From Neisseria sp. KEM232 (GTDB lineage Bacteria > Pseudomonadota > Gammaproteobacteria > Burkholderiales > Neisseriaceae), in assembly GCF_002237445.1 (NCBI RefSeq), contig NZ_CP022527.1:2232001-2296000 (forward strand): a DNA stretch of 64,000 nucleotides, in the 5' to 3' direction. Shown piece by piece: positions 33,991 through 43,133 of this stretch. A program made the position numbers and the translations under genes. How positions within the stretch are numbered: position 1 is the stretch's first letter; every line of letters begins with the position of its first letter. The notes beneath the pieces were generated by a model. That model saw only the letters and a program-made list of their open reading frames with translations, had not been told where the DNA came from and searched no databases.

Positions 33991-35163
33991 TTAGCGGTTC
34001 ATCGCCTGTTCGAGGTCGGCAATCAGGTCGCCGGCGTCTTCGAGGCCGACGGAGAGGCGCAGCAGGCCGTCGGTGATGCCCGCTTCCAGTTTGGCTTCGG
34101 GGCTCATGCGGCCGTGGGTGGTTGTCCACGGGTGGGTGATGGTGGAGTGCACGTCGCCGAGGTTGGCGGTTTTGGAGAAGATTTGCACATTGTCAAGCAG
34201 CTTCCATGCTGCCTCCTGCCCGCCCTTCACTTCAAACGCCAGCACGATGCCGCCCGCTTTTTGCTGTTTTTCCACCAAATCCGCCTGCGGGTGGTCGGCG
34301 AAACCGGAGTGGAAAACGCGCGTGATTTGCGGCTGATCGCGCAGCCAGGCGGCGATTTTGTCGGCGTTGGCACACTGCTGCGCGATACGCAGCGGCAGGG
34401 TTTCCACGCCGCTGAGCAGCACCCAGGCATGAAAGGGCGACATGGACATGCCGCAGGCGTTCATATACGTCTGCACCTGCTGCATCAGCTCTTTGCGGCC
34501 GACAACAACGCCGCCCTGCACGCGGCCGTGGCCGTCGATGGCTTTGGTGGCCGAGTGCACGGACAAGTCCGCGCCGAATTTTAAGGGCTGCTGCAAAACG
34601 GGGGTGAGGAAGGTATTGTCCACCACCAAAAGCGCACCCGCCGCTTTGGCGATCGCGGCGAGTTTTTCGAGGTCGGCCACTTCGTTGAGCGGGTTGGACG
34701 GGGTTTCCAAAAAGAGCATTTTGGTGTTGGGACGCACGGCTTCCTGCCAGGCGGCGGGATCGGTTTGCGGCACGAAGCTGATTTCGATGCCGAAGCGGGC
34801 GATGTGGTTGGTGAGCAGACCCATGGTGGTGCCGAACAGGCTGCGGCTGCATATCAGGTGGTCGCCCGCGCTGAGGAAAGTGAGGATGGCGGCGTTGATG
34901 GCGGCCATGCCGGTGGCGGTGGCGACGGCGGCTTCGCCCTCTTCGAGCAGAGCGATGCGGCGGGCGAAGGCGGCAGTGGTGGGGTTGGCGGTGCGGCTGT
35001 AGGTGTAGCCCTGTTTTTCGCCTTTGAAAAGGGCGGCGCCGTCGGCGGCGCTGTCGAACATAAAGCTGCTGGTAAGGAAAAGCGCTTGGTTGTGTTCGTT
35101 GAAATGGGTTTGCTCTTTCGCGCCGCGGATGGCGAGGGTTTGCGGGTGGAGGGATTTTTCCAT
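33991..35163 (-). CDS. metZ: O-succinylhomoserine sulfhydrylase
   Basis: The 390-residue product is a Cys/Met-metabolism PLP enzyme. The PLP lysine is Lys207 (SVHSATKAIDGHGR). Landmarks include YTYSRTANPTTAAFARRIAL, MLFLETPSNPLNEVADL and VVDNTFLTPVLQQPL. The sequence fits MetZ, which makes homocysteine directly from O-succinylhomoserine and sulfide, rather than MetB or MetC. It stands alone with a DUS pair downstream (33949-33983). Confidence 0.92.
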   Translation of the reverse strand: MEKSLHPQTLAIRGAKEQTHFNEHNQALFLTSSFMFDSAADGAALFKGEKQGYTYSRTANPTTAAFARRIALLEEGEAAVATATGMAAINAAILTFLSAGDHLICSRSLFGTTMGLLTNHIARFGIEISFVPQTDPAAWQEAVRPNTKMLFLETPSNPLNEVADLEKLAAIAKAAGALLVVDNTFLTPVLQQPLKFGADLSVHSATKAIDGHGRVQGGVVVGRKELMQQVQTYMNACGMSMSPFHAWVLLSGVETLPLRIAQQCANADKIAAWLRDQPQITRVFHSGFADHPQADLVEKQQKAGGIVLAFEVKGGQEAAWKLLDNVQIFSKTANLGDVHSTITHPWTTTHGRMSPEAKLEAGITDGLLRLSVGLEDAGDLIADLEQAMNR

Positions 35164-35232
35164 GGGGCTGTCCGTGTGTGAAATCGGGTAAAGGCGGCAT
35201 TCTGCGCCTGTTTGCGGGGGCTTTCAAGGCAG

Positions 35233-35269
35233 AGGCCGTCTGAAAGCGGGGTTTCAACGAAGTGAAAAA
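35233..35269 (+). repeat. DUS-linked composite repeat
   Basis: AGGCCGTCTGAA then AGCGGGG, TTTCAACGAAG, TGAAAAAC. Located upstream of metZ. Confidence 0.65.
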
Positions 35270-35286
35270 CGGGTTTCAGAAACATC

Positions 35287-35325
35287 ATTCCCGCGTTTAT
35301 GCCCCGAAGGGGTATAGGCGGGAGC
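35287..35325 (+). repeat. dRS3-like repeat split by a small hairpin
   Basis: ATTCCCGCG at the left and GGCGGGAGC at the right match the arms of the neisserial dRS3 repeat, but the centre holds an additional CCCCGAAGGGG hairpin. Confidence 0.4.
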
Positions 35326-35345
35326 GGCCTATCCTTTCAGACGGC

Positions 35346-36023
35346 CTATCCTTCCAGCCGTCCGTCGGTCATTGTGAGCACGCGGTCGAAACGGGCGGCG
35401 AGTTGGTCGTCGTGGGTGACGACGACAAGGGCGGTGTCCAGCTCCGCTTTCAAATCCAGCATCATGTCGAGGACGTTTTGCGCGTTTTTGCGGTCGAGGT
35501 TGCCGGTGGGCTCGTCGGCCAAGAGGCAGGCGGGTTCGGTGACGAGGGCGCGGGCGATGGCGGCACGCTGGCGCTCGCCGCCGGAGAGCTCGCCCGGGCG
35601 GTGCTGCACGCGCTCTTTGAGCTCGGCTTTTTCCAGCATGGCAAGGGCGCGGCTGCGTGCTTCGTCTTTGGGCGTTTTGCCGATGAGGAGCGGCATCATC
35701 ACGTTTTCCAACGCGGAGAATTCGGGCAAAAGGTGGTGGAACTGGTAGACAAAGCCGAGACGGCGGTTGCGCAGGGCGCTCAAATCTTTCTGACTCATTT
35801 GCGCCAAATCGTTGCCGAGCAGGGAAACTCGGCCGGAGGTAGGTTTGTCCAGCCCGCCCAAGATGTGCAGCAGGGTGGATTTGCCGCTGCCCGACGAGCC
35901 GATGATGCTGATGCTTTGCCCTTTGTCCACCTGCAAATCGAGATTGTCGAGCACCTGCACGTCCAAAACGCCGTCGTTGTAGCTTTTGCAGACGGCCTCA
36001 CAGGCCAATACGGGATTATTCAT
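35346..36023 (-). CDS. lolD: lipoprotein-releasing ABC transporter ATP-binding protein LolD
   Basis: The 225-residue product is the ATPase of the Lol complex that frees lipoproteins from the inner membrane. Walker A is GSSGSGKST (42-50), signature LSGGERQRAAIARAL, Walker B CLLADEPTGNLD. The sequence FHHLLPEFSALENVMMPLL is typical of LolD. Its ATG overlaps the stop of the permease gene by 8 bp. Confidence 0.95.
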   Translation of the reverse strand: MNNPVLACEAVCKSYNDGVLDVQVLDNLDLQVDKGQSISIIGSSGSGKSTLLHILGGLDKPTSGRVSLLGNDLAQMSQKDLSALRNRRLGFVYQFHHLLPEFSALENVMMPLLIGKTPKDEARSRALAMLEKAELKERVQHRPGELSGGERQRAAIARALVTEPACLLADEPTGNLDRKNAQNVLDMMLDLKAELDTALVVVTHDDQLAARFDRVLTMTDGRLEG

Positions 36024-37263
36024 AGCGCAGTGCCTCCGCAGGTTCGGTTTTGGCCGCCCGCCAGCTCGGATAGAGCGTCACCAGAAGGGACAGACCGATG
36101 GAGATGGAAACGATGGTGGCAACGTCGCTCCACACGATGTGCGAGGGCAGATAGTCGAGGAAATACACTTGCGATTCGATGAGTTTGCGCCCCATCAGAC
36201 CTTCCACCCATTTGAGGATGGCGCCGATATTGGCCGCCAGCAGCAGGCCGAACACCGTGCCGAAAGCCGTGCCGATCAGCCCCAAGAGCGCGCCCTGCAC
36301 AAAAAAGATTTTCATGATGCCCGAGGGCGGCAGACCCTGCGTGCGCAGGATGGCGATGGCCGACTGCTTTTCGGTAACGGTCATAATCAGGGTGGAAATC
36401 AGGTTGATGGAGGCGACGAGGCTGATGAAGAACATAATCACAAACAGCATTTTCTTTTCCAGCTCGACGGCGTTGAAATAGGATTGGTTGCTGAACGTCC
36501 AGTCTCGCACCCAAACCTTGTCCTGTTCGCCCGCGGGCAGCAGGGAGGCGGCCACGGCGGGGGCGTTCTGCGGATCGGCGAGTTTCAGGCGCAATCCGGC
36601 AAAACCGCTCTCGAGGCGGTAGAGCGTCTGCGCGTCGTCGATATGGGTGAGCGCCAGCGCGTTGTCGAGCTCGTAGATACCGGTTTTCACCGTGCCCACC
36701 AGATTAAACTGCTTCAAACGCGGCACCATGCCTGCGGGCGTAACGTTGCCCTCCGGCGTAATCACGGTGACCTTGCCGCCCGTTTCCACGCCCAGCGCTT
36801 CGGCCAAACCGCTGCCGAGGATGATGTCGAACTCACCCGGGCGCAGGCTCTCGAAGCCGCCCGAAGGCATATCCCGCCAATAATCGACCACTTGTTTTTC
36901 TTCGGCGGGATCGATGCCGCGTATCTGCACGCCGCGCACTTCGCCGTTGTTGGCCAAGAGCGCCTGATCGGCGATATAGGGCGCCGATCCGACCACGTTT
37001 TTATTGCCCGCCACCAGCTTGCGCAAATCCTGCCAGCTGCCCGCGCCCGCGTCGTAAAAACCGATTTCCGCATGGGGCGCGACGCTGAAAAGCTGGCTGC
37101 GCACGTCCTTCTGAAAGCCGTTTACCACCGAAATCACCGTAATCAGCGCCATCACGCCGATGGCGATGCCGACGATTGAAATGATGCCGATAAACGACAT
37201 AAAACCGCTGCGCTTCTTCGCCCGAAGATAGCGCAGCCCGATCCACGTTTCCAGTGAAATCAT
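36016..37263 (-). CDS. lolC: lipoprotein-releasing ABC transporter permease (LolC/LolE)
   Basis: The 415-residue product has the MacB/FtsX topology: one transmembrane helix near the N-terminus (SFIGIISIVGIAIGVMALIT), a large periplasmic domain, then three C-terminal helices. The start MISLETWIGLRYLRAKKR is typical of the LolC/E family. With lolD it moves outer-membrane lipoproteins to LolA. Only one permease gene is seen, so the complex may use a homodimer, as described for bacteria with a single LolF-type permease. GTAGGA precedes the ATG. Confidence 0.93.
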   Translation of the reverse strand: MISLETWIGLRYLRAKKRSGFMSFIGIISIVGIAIGVMALITVISVVNGFQKDVRSQLFSVAPHAEIGFYDAGAGSWQDLRKLVAGNKNVVGSAPYIADQALLANNGEVRGVQIRGIDPAEEKQVVDYWRDMPSGGFESLRPGEFDIILGSGLAEALGVETGGKVTVITPEGNVTPAGMVPRLKQFNLVGTVKTGIYELDNALALTHIDDAQTLYRLESGFAGLRLKLADPQNAPAVAASLLPAGEQDKVWVRDWTFSNQSYFNAVELEKKMLFVIMFFISLVASINLISTLIMTVTEKQSAIAILRTQGLPPSGIMKIFFVQGALLGLIGTAFGTVFGLLLAANIGAILKWVEGLMGRKLIESQVYFLDYLPSHIVWSDVATIVSISIGLSLLVTLYPSWRAAKTEPAEALRYE

Positions 37264-37349
37264 GGCGTCCTACCGTCAAAATAAAAGGCGGCATTGTACC
37301 GTAAAGGCCGTCTGAAAGCGCGGTTTCAGACGGCCTTTGCCGTTTGGGC

Positions 37350-37355
37350 TATAAT
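37350..37355 (+). promoter_or_regulatory. -10 box of ttcA
   Basis: GGCTATAATCGCGCC; TATAAT 28 bp before the ttcA ATG, just after a DUS pair. Confidence 0.55.
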
Positions 37356-37383
37356 CGCGCCTTTTTTGCTAGACCGAATAAAA

Positions 37384-38310
37384 ATGTCCAACAAACCCAA
37401 ATCCGAACACGAAAACAACAAGCTGCACAAACGCCTGCGCCATGCCGTGGGCGACGCGATCAACGATTTCAACATGATCGAGCCGGGCGATAAAATCATG
37501 GTCTGCCTCTCCGGCGGCAAAGACAGCTACGCCCTCTTAGACATCCTACGCCATTTGCAGGCCTCCGCCCCAATCGATTTCGAGCTGGTTGCCGTCAACC
37601 TCGACCAAAAACAGCCCGGGTTCCCCGAAGAAGTTTTGCCCACTTATCTCGAAAGCATCGGCGTACCCTACAAAATCGTCGAAGAAGACACCTATTCCAC
37701 CGTCAAACGCGTGCTCGACGAAGGCAAAACCACCTGTTCGCTATGCAGCCGCCTGCGCCGCGGCATCCTCTACCGCACCGCCAAAGAGCTCGGCTGCACC
37801 AAAATCGCCCTCGGCCACCACCGCGACGACATCATCGCCACGCTGTTTTTAAACATGTTTTACGGCGGCAAACTCAAAGCCATGCCGCCGAAACTCGTGT
37901 CCGACAACGGCGAACACATCGTTATCCGCCCGCTGGCCTATGTGAAGGAAAAAGACCTCATCCGCTACGCCGAAATCAAGCAGTTCCCCATCATCCCCTG
38001 CAACCTCTGCGGCTCGCAGCCCAATTTGCAGCGGCAAATCATCGGCGACATGCTGCGCGACTGGGACAAACGCTTTCCCGGCCGCATCGAGAGCATGTTC
38101 TCCGCATTGCGAAACGTCGTCCCCTCGCATCTGGCCGACACCGATCTTTTCGATTTCGCAGGCTTGCAGCGCGGGCAAAACCTGAAACACGGCGGCGATT
38201 TGGCTTTCGACAGCGAAACCCTGCCCGAACGCTTTTCAGACGGCCACGACGACGAAGTGACAATCGCCCAACCGCGCAAAGTGTTCAACATCCTCGACAA
38301 CCGCAAATAG
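37384..38310 (+). CDS. ttcA: tRNA 2-thiocytidine biosynthesis protein TtcA
   Basis: The 308-residue product thiolates cytidine 32 of some tRNAs. The PP-loop is SGGKDS (43-48). Two CxxC pairs, Cys118/Cys121 (TTCSLCSR) and Cys206/Cys209 (IPCNLCG), hold the Fe-S cluster. The ATG at 37384 gives MSNKPKSEHENNKLH; the upstream extension is DUS sequence. A DUS is read in frame near the C-terminus as FSDGH. Confidence 0.95.
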   Translation: MSNKPKSEHENNKLHKRLRHAVGDAINDFNMIEPGDKIMVCLSGGKDSYALLDILRHLQASAPIDFELVAVNLDQKQPGFPEEVLPTYLESIGVPYKIVEEDTYSTVKRVLDEGKTTCSLCSRLRRGILYRTAKELGCTKIALGHHRDDIIATLFLNMFYGGKLKAMPPKLVSDNGEHIVIRPLAYVKEKDLIRYAEIKQFPIIPCNLCGSQPNLQRQIIGDMLRDWDKRFPGRIESMFSALRNVVPSHLADTDLFDFAGLQRGQNLKHGGDLAFDSETLPERFSDGHDDEVTIAQPRKVFNILDNRK

Positions 38311-38335
38311 CGGCAAACAGAGCAAAGGCCGTCTG

Positions 38336-38355
38336 AAAACACTTTCAGACGGCCT
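38336..38355 (+). terminator. DUS-pair hairpin after ttcA
   Basis: AGGCCGTCTGAAAA directly followed by CTTTCAGACGGCCT, 25 bp after the stop. Confidence 0.75.
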
Positions 38356-38379
38356 TTACAGTTGGAAAACCGCTGAAAG

Positions 38380-38424
38380 TGGCCGTCTGAAAAAACCTGC
38401 TTCGCAGGTTTTTTCAGACGGCCT
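38380..38424 (-). terminator. long DUS hairpin after the SpoU methylase gene
   Basis: GGCCGTCTGAAAAAACCTGC, TTC loop, and the exact complement: a perfect 20-bp stem 24 bp from the methylase stop. Confidence 0.8.
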
Positions 38425-38447
38425 TTCCTATCCGCCGCAACAGATGC

Positions 38448-39224
38448 TTACAGCCGCTGACGCATCTGCTCGAACAGGCAGACCGTGGCAGCCATCGCCA
38501 CGTTGAGCGATTCGGTTGCGCCCGCCATCGGGATAACGACCGAGCCGGCGGCGGCGCGGCGCGCTTCGTCGGACACGCCGCTGCCTTCGTTGCCGAACAG
38601 CCAGCCGCACGGGCGGCGCAGGTCGAAGGCGTAGAGGCTTTGTGCGCCGGGGTCGAGGGCGGTTACGCGCAGCGGTTCGCGGTAGCGCGGCAGCCATTGC
38701 GCCAGCTCGGTGTCGGGATAAAGGCCGAGCAGGAAATGCGCGCCCATTGCCGCGCGCAGGACTTTTGGCGACCAGACGTCGGCGCAGTCGCGGCCGAGCA
38801 CCACGTTTTTCACGCCCGCCGCCGCCGCGCTGCGCAGGATGGTGCCGATATTGCCGGGATCTTGGATGCGTTCGAGGACGACGCAGTCGCCGCTCTGCAG
38901 CGGGGCGGCGGTTTCGGGGATTTCGACCAGGCTGAGGATGCCGCCGCCGTCGGAGAGGGCGGAGGCTTTGGCCAGCAGGCGATCTTCCACGGCGGCGGTG
39001 TTTTCGGGCGGCAGGCGTGAGAGCAGGCTTTGTGTTTCGGGGGTGTGCAGGCGGCTTTGCGCGATGAAGACTTGTTGCGGCTGCGCGCCGGTTTGCAGCA
39101 GCGCGTCAAGCAGGTGCGCGCCTTCGAGTACGGTTTGGCGGCATTCGCGGCGGTATTTGGCCGACACGCCGAGTTTGGCAAGGTGTTTGAGCCGGGTGTT
39201 GTGCGGGGAGAGGATTTGTTTCAT
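38448..39224 (-). CDS. TrmH/SpoU-family RNA 2'-O-ribose methyltransferase
   Basis: The 258-residue product has an N-terminal RNA-binding segment (SAKYRRECRQTVLEGAHLLDALLQ) and a C-terminal SPOUT knot domain. The three family motifs are visible: ERIQDPGNIGTILRSAAAAG, LFGNEGSGVSDEA and IPMAGATESLNVAMAATVCLF. The exact rRNA or tRNA target cannot be told. The ATG at 39224 is preferred to an upstream extension. Confidence 0.9.
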   Translation of the reverse strand: MKQILSPHNTRLKHLAKLGVSAKYRRECRQTVLEGAHLLDALLQTGAQPQQVFIAQSRLHTPETQSLLSRLPPENTAAVEDRLLAKASALSDGGGILSLVEIPETAAPLQSGDCVVLERIQDPGNIGTILRSAAAAGVKNVVLGRDCADVWSPKVLRAAMGAHFLLGLYPDTELAQWLPRYREPLRVTALDPGAQSLYAFDLRRPCGWLFGNEGSGVSDEARRAAAGSVVIPMAGATESLNVAMAATVCLFEQMRQRL

Positions 39225-39268
39225 GGGTGTTTGTTTTGGAACGGTGTTTTGACTGTGTTGCGACTTCG

Positions 39269-39304
39269 TTTTCACTTCGTTGAAGCGACGCTTTCAGACG
39301 GCCT
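39269..39304 (-). repeat. DUS-linked composite repeat
   Basis: Minus strand: AGGCCGTCTGAA, AGCGTCG, CTTCAACGAAG, TGAAAA. Just upstream of the methylase gene. Confidence 0.65.
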
Positions 39305-39332
39305 GTTCTTGGCGGGTGCGGAGTGAAGGGAG

Positions 39333-39364
39333 AGGCCGTCTGAAAAAGTGTTTTCAGACGGCCT
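39333..39364. terminator. inverted DUS pair after gyrA
   Basis: AGGCCGTCTGAAAA and TTTTCAGACGGCCT with a short GTG loop, 16 bp from the gyrA stop. Confidence 0.8.
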
Positions 39365-39380
39365 TTTGCCTGCGCGGGGC

Positions 39381-42164
39381 TTATTCCTCTGCTTCTTCCG
39401 CGCCCTTGTTTTCCGCTTCGTTTTCAAGCGCGCCGGTGTCGGCATCACTCTCGTCTTCGGCAGCGGTGTCTTCCGGCTCTTCGGCCACGCGCTCGAGGCT
39501 GACGAGCTGTTCGCCCTCGTCGAGGTTGATCAGTTTCACGCCTGCTGCGGCGCGGCCGGTTTCGCGGATTTGTTCGACTTTGGTGCGGATGAGGACGCCG
39601 CCGCTGGTAATCAGCATCAGGTCATCGGTTTCGCCGACCAAGGTTGCGGCGACCAAATCGCCGTTGCGCTCGCCGGTGTTGATGGCGATATTGCCTTGCC
39701 CGCCTTTGTTTTTACGGCTGTAATCGGCAATCGGGGTACGTTTGCCGTAGCCGTTGGCGGTGGCGGTCAGCACTTGCAAATCGCTTTGCGCGGCTTCGGG
39801 GGCAAAGGTAATCAGGCTGACGATTTTGCCGTCGGCAGGCAGGCGCATACCGCGCAGGCCGCCGCTGCCGCGACCGGACGGACGCACACCGTGTTTGCCG
39901 CTTGGCAGGGCATTTTCGTTATCGGCAGTTTCGTCTTCGAGGTCGTCTGAAATTTCGGTTTCGATGTCGGCATCTTCCGCTTCGTCGTTACCGGATTTTT
40001 CCCAGTATTCGTTAAAGCGGATGGCTTTGCCCAAGTTGGAGAACAGCATGATGTCGTCCGATCCGCCGGTTTGTGCGGCACCGACGAGGTAGTCGCCTTC
40101 TTTGAGCGCGATGGCTTTGATGCCTTGGCTGCGGACGTTTTTAAACGCTGAAAGCTGGACTTTTTTCACCATGCCTTGTGCGGTGGCGAAGAAGACGTAT
40201 TGGTCTTCAGGGAATTCGCGAACGGCAAGGATGGCGCTGACTTTTTCGCCTTCTTCCAACTGGATGACGTTGTTAATCGGACGGCCGCGGCTGTTGCGTC
40301 CGCCTTCGGGCAGTTTGTAAACCTTAATCCAGTGGCACTTGCCGAGGTTAGTGAAACACATCAAATAGTCATGCGTGTTCGCAACGAACAGGGTTTCGAT
40401 GAAGTCTTCGTCTTTGGTGGCCGCCGCCTGTTTGCCGCGTCCGCCGCGACGCTGCGCCTGATAGTCGGTGGTCGGCTGGGTTTTGATATAGCCGCCGTGG
40501 GTCAGAGTAACGACCATTTCGCGTTGCGGAATCAGGTCTTCATCGGCAATGTCGCCGCCGAACGGGTTGATTTCGCTGCGGCGTTCGTCGCCGAAATTGG
40601 TTTTGGTTTCTTCCAACTCTTCACGAATGATTTGGGTGATGCGTTCCGGCTTCGCCAAAATGTCCAAATAGTCGATGATTTTTGCCATGATGCTTTTGTA
40701 GTCGCCGACGATTTCTTCTTGGTCGAGGCCGGTCAGGTTGCGCAGGCTCATGCGCAGGATGGCGTCGGCCTGGATTTCGCTCAGATAATAGCCTTGTTCC
40801 TGCAAGCCGAGGTTGGCGGGCAAACCTTCGGGACGCGCCATGCGCAGGTCGAGGTCGGTACGGCTCAGCATGTCTTCCACCAAGCCGCTGCGCCATGCGC
40901 GGGACAACAGTTTTTCTTTGGCTTCGGGCGCGTCGGCGGATTCTTTAATCAACCGAATCATCTCGTCGATATTGGACAGGGCGACGGCTTTACCTTCGGC
41001 GATATGCCCTTCATGACGCGCTTTTTTCAGGCGGAACAGGGTGCGGCGGGTAACGACTTCGCGACGGTGGCGCAGGAATTCCGCCAGAATCTGTTTCAGG
41101 TTCAACAGGCGCGGCTGACCGTCAACCAAAGCGACCATGTTGATGCCGAAGCTGTCTTGAAGCTGGGTAAGTTTGTAGAGCTGGTTTAAAACGACTTCGG
41201 CGTTTTCGTTGCGTTTCAATTCGATAACGACGCGCATACCGGATTTGTCCGATTCGTCGCGCAGGTCGGATACGCCTTCCAACGTTTTTTCGCGCACCAG
41301 TTCGCCGATTTTTTCCACCAGCTTGGCTTTGTTCACCTGATACGGAATTTCGTCGATGATGATGGCTTCGCGTTCGCCGTTTTTGCCTATGGGTTCGATA
41401 TGGGTTTTACCGCGCATAACGACGCGGCCGCGGCCGGTTTTATAGCCTTCGCGCACGCCGCTCAAGCCGTAGATGGTTGCGCCGGTCGGAAAATCGGGGG
41501 CTTGCAGGATGTTGATCAATTCGTCGATTTCGGTTTCAGGTTCGTCCAAAAGACGCAGACAGGCGTTGATGGTGTCTGTAAGGTTGTGCGGCGGAATGTT
41601 GGTCGCCATACCGACGGCGATACCGGACGAGCCGTTGACCAACAGCGCGGGGAAGCGGGTCGGCAACACCAGCGGCTCGTGTTCGCTGCCGTCGTAGTTC
41701 GGGCCGAAATTGACGGTTTCTTCTTCGATGTCCGCCAGCATTTCGTGGGCGATTTTCGCCATGCGGATTTCGGTATAACGCATGGCCGCGGCGCCGTCGC
41801 CGTCAACCGAACCGAAGTTGCCCTGACCGTCGATTAAGACGTAGCGCATCGAAAAATCCTGCGCCATGCGCACGATGGTGTCGTAAACCGCGGAATCGCC
41901 GTGCGGATGGTATTTACCGATGACGTCGCCGACGATACGCGCCGATTTTTTGTAGGCGGCGTTCCAATTGTTTTTCAGCTCGTGCATGGCGTAAAGCACG
42001 CGGCGGTGCACCGGCTTCAAACCGTCGCGCACATCGGGCAGCGCGCGGCCGACAATCACGCTCATGGCGTAATCGAGGTAGCTTTTGCGCATTTCGTCTT
42101 CAAGGCTGACGGGCAGGGTTTCGAGTGCGAATTTATGGTCGTGGCGGATGGTATCGTCGGTCAT
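39381..42164 (-). CDS. gyrA: DNA gyrase subunit A
   Basis: The 927-residue product is the breakage-reunion subunit of gyrase. The catalytic tyrosine is Tyr130 (AAAMRYTEIRM) and the GyrA box is QRRGGRGK. The quinolone-resistance region reads HPHGDSAVYDTI with Ser91 and Asp95, the unmutated residues. An acidic insertion (EAEDADIETEISDDLEDETAD) lies between blades of the C-terminal beta-pinwheel, and the C-terminus is also acidic. The ATG at 42164 gives MTDDTIRHDHKFALETLP; the upstream frame is DUS sequence. At 39940-39951 the plus strand holds AGGTCGTCTGAA, a further DUS dialect. Confidence 0.97.
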   Translation of the reverse strand: MTDDTIRHDHKFALETLPVSLEDEMRKSYLDYAMSVIVGRALPDVRDGLKPVHRRVLYAMHELKNNWNAAYKKSARIVGDVIGKYHPHGDSAVYDTIVRMAQDFSMRYVLIDGQGNFGSVDGDGAAAMRYTEIRMAKIAHEMLADIEEETVNFGPNYDGSEHEPLVLPTRFPALLVNGSSGIAVGMATNIPPHNLTDTINACLRLLDEPETEIDELINILQAPDFPTGATIYGLSGVREGYKTGRGRVVMRGKTHIEPIGKNGEREAIIIDEIPYQVNKAKLVEKIGELVREKTLEGVSDLRDESDKSGMRVVIELKRNENAEVVLNQLYKLTQLQDSFGINMVALVDGQPRLLNLKQILAEFLRHRREVVTRRTLFRLKKARHEGHIAEGKAVALSNIDEMIRLIKESADAPEAKEKLLSRAWRSGLVEDMLSRTDLDLRMARPEGLPANLGLQEQGYYLSEIQADAILRMSLRNLTGLDQEEIVGDYKSIMAKIIDYLDILAKPERITQIIREELEETKTNFGDERRSEINPFGGDIADEDLIPQREMVVTLTHGGYIKTQPTTDYQAQRRGGRGKQAAATKDEDFIETLFVANTHDYLMCFTNLGKCHWIKVYKLPEGGRNSRGRPINNVIQLEEGEKVSAILAVREFPEDQYVFFATAQGMVKKVQLSAFKNVRSQGIKAIALKEGDYLVGAAQTGGSDDIMLFSNLGKAIRFNEYWEKSGNDEAEDADIETEISDDLEDETADNENALPSGKHGVRPSGRGSGGLRGMRLPADGKIVSLITFAPEAAQSDLQVLTATANGYGKRTPIADYSRKNKGGQGNIAINTGERNGDLVAATLVGETDDLMLITSGGVLIRTKVEQIRETGRAAAGVKLINLDEGEQLVSLERVAEEPEDTAAEDESDADTGALENEAENKGAEEAEE

Positions 42165-42219
42165 AGTGTGGGGAATGGGGAGACAAAAATAACGCGCGAT
42201 TTTAACACAAAAGGCTTTG

Positions 42220-42254
42220 AGGCCGTCTGAAAGCGAAGTTTCTATAAAGTGAAA
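42220..42254 (+). repeat. DUS-linked composite repeat (degenerate core)
   Basis: AGGCCGTCTGAA, AGCGAAG, TTTCTATAAAG, TGAAAC; upstream of gyrA. Confidence 0.5.
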
Positions 42255-42306
42255 CGGCAAACCGCGCGTTCTTTCAGACGGCCTTTTTCCTTTCTGCGGC
42301 ATAAAG

Positions 42307-42346
42307 AGGCCGTCTGAAAAACCGTATTCCGGCTTTCAGACGGCCT
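42307..42346. terminator. inverted DUS pair after the SDR gene
   Basis: AGGCCGTCTGAAAA and CTTTCAGACGGCCT around a 12-base loop; its last T starts the SDR stop codon (minus strand). Confidence 0.7.
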
Positions 42347-43071
42347 CAGTGCCAAAAATCCCGTATGTCCGCCGCCGCTTCCTCTCCGAAGCGTGCGGAC
42401 TCGACATAGGCCGCGATTTTCGCCGCCGTTTCCTCCGCACTCTGCAAACCGCCGTCCTCTTTCAGGGCAACGAAGCGCGGCCGCATGGGGAAATCGGCCT
42501 CGTCGGCGGCGCGGATTTCGCCCTGCATGGCGGTATCGACCACGCCCGGGGCGAGACAGGTGATGCGTACGTTTTCATGCCCTTCCGCCGCCACGCAGCG
42601 GGCATGGTGGTCGAGCGCGGCTTTGGTCGCGCCGTATACGCTCCAACCCGGATAGTTTTTGCGCCCCGCGCCGCTGCCGATGTGCAGGATGTCCAGCGGC
42701 ACGCGCGCAGGCCGCACCGCCAGCACCGCGTTGGCCAACAGCAGCGGCGCGGCTGCGTTTAAGGCCACGGCCGACAGAATTTCAGACGGCCTCTGCCGCC
42801 CCAGCAGGGCATTGGGCGACACCGTGCCCGCGTTGTTCGCCAGCAGGATGTTGTCCGCGTCGGCCAAAAAATCACGCAACAGGCCGCTTGAAAGCCAAGC
42901 CGCCAGAGCCGCGCCGTCGGCCAAATCAATCCGCACCTGCCGCAGCTTGGGCGAAACCATGTCCGCCCTACCCCGCGCCAAGCCCAAAACCTGCCAACCG
43001 CGTTGCAGATACAGTTCCGCCAACGCCCGCCCCAGCCCGCGCGTGTGGCCGGTGATGATGAGTTTCTTCAT
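42346..43071 (-). CDS. short-chain dehydrogenase/reductase
   Basis: The 241-residue product is a classical SDR: cofactor motif TGHTRGLG (8-15), NNAG (around 78-81), catalytic Ser in HIGSGAG and the YGATK active site. The substrate is unknown; sepiapterin-reductase-like SDRs have a similar start. A DUS is read in frame as RPSE. It is divergent from coaBC, with about 60 bp between the start codons. Confidence 0.88.
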   Translation of the reverse strand: MKKLIITGHTRGLGRALAELYLQRGWQVLGLARGRADMVSPKLRQVRIDLADGAALAAWLSSGLLRDFLADADNILLANNAGTVSPNALLGRQRPSEILSAVALNAAAPLLLANAVLAVRPARVPLDILHIGSGAGRKNYPGWSVYGATKAALDHHARCVAAEGHENVRITCLAPGVVDTAMQGEIRAADEADFPMRPRFVALKEDGGLQSAEETAAKIAAYVESARFGEEAAADIRDFWH

Positions 43072-43097
43072 AAAAAAACACCCCTTTGAAATGGCTA

Positions 43098-43103
43098 TAT
43101 AAT
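43098..43103 (+). promoter_or_regulatory. -10 box of coaBC
   Basis: CTATATAATGCGCGCC; TATAAT 31 bp before the coaBC ATG. Confidence 0.55.
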
Positions 43104-43133
43104 GCGCGCCATTTTACCTGCGGACACCCAACC

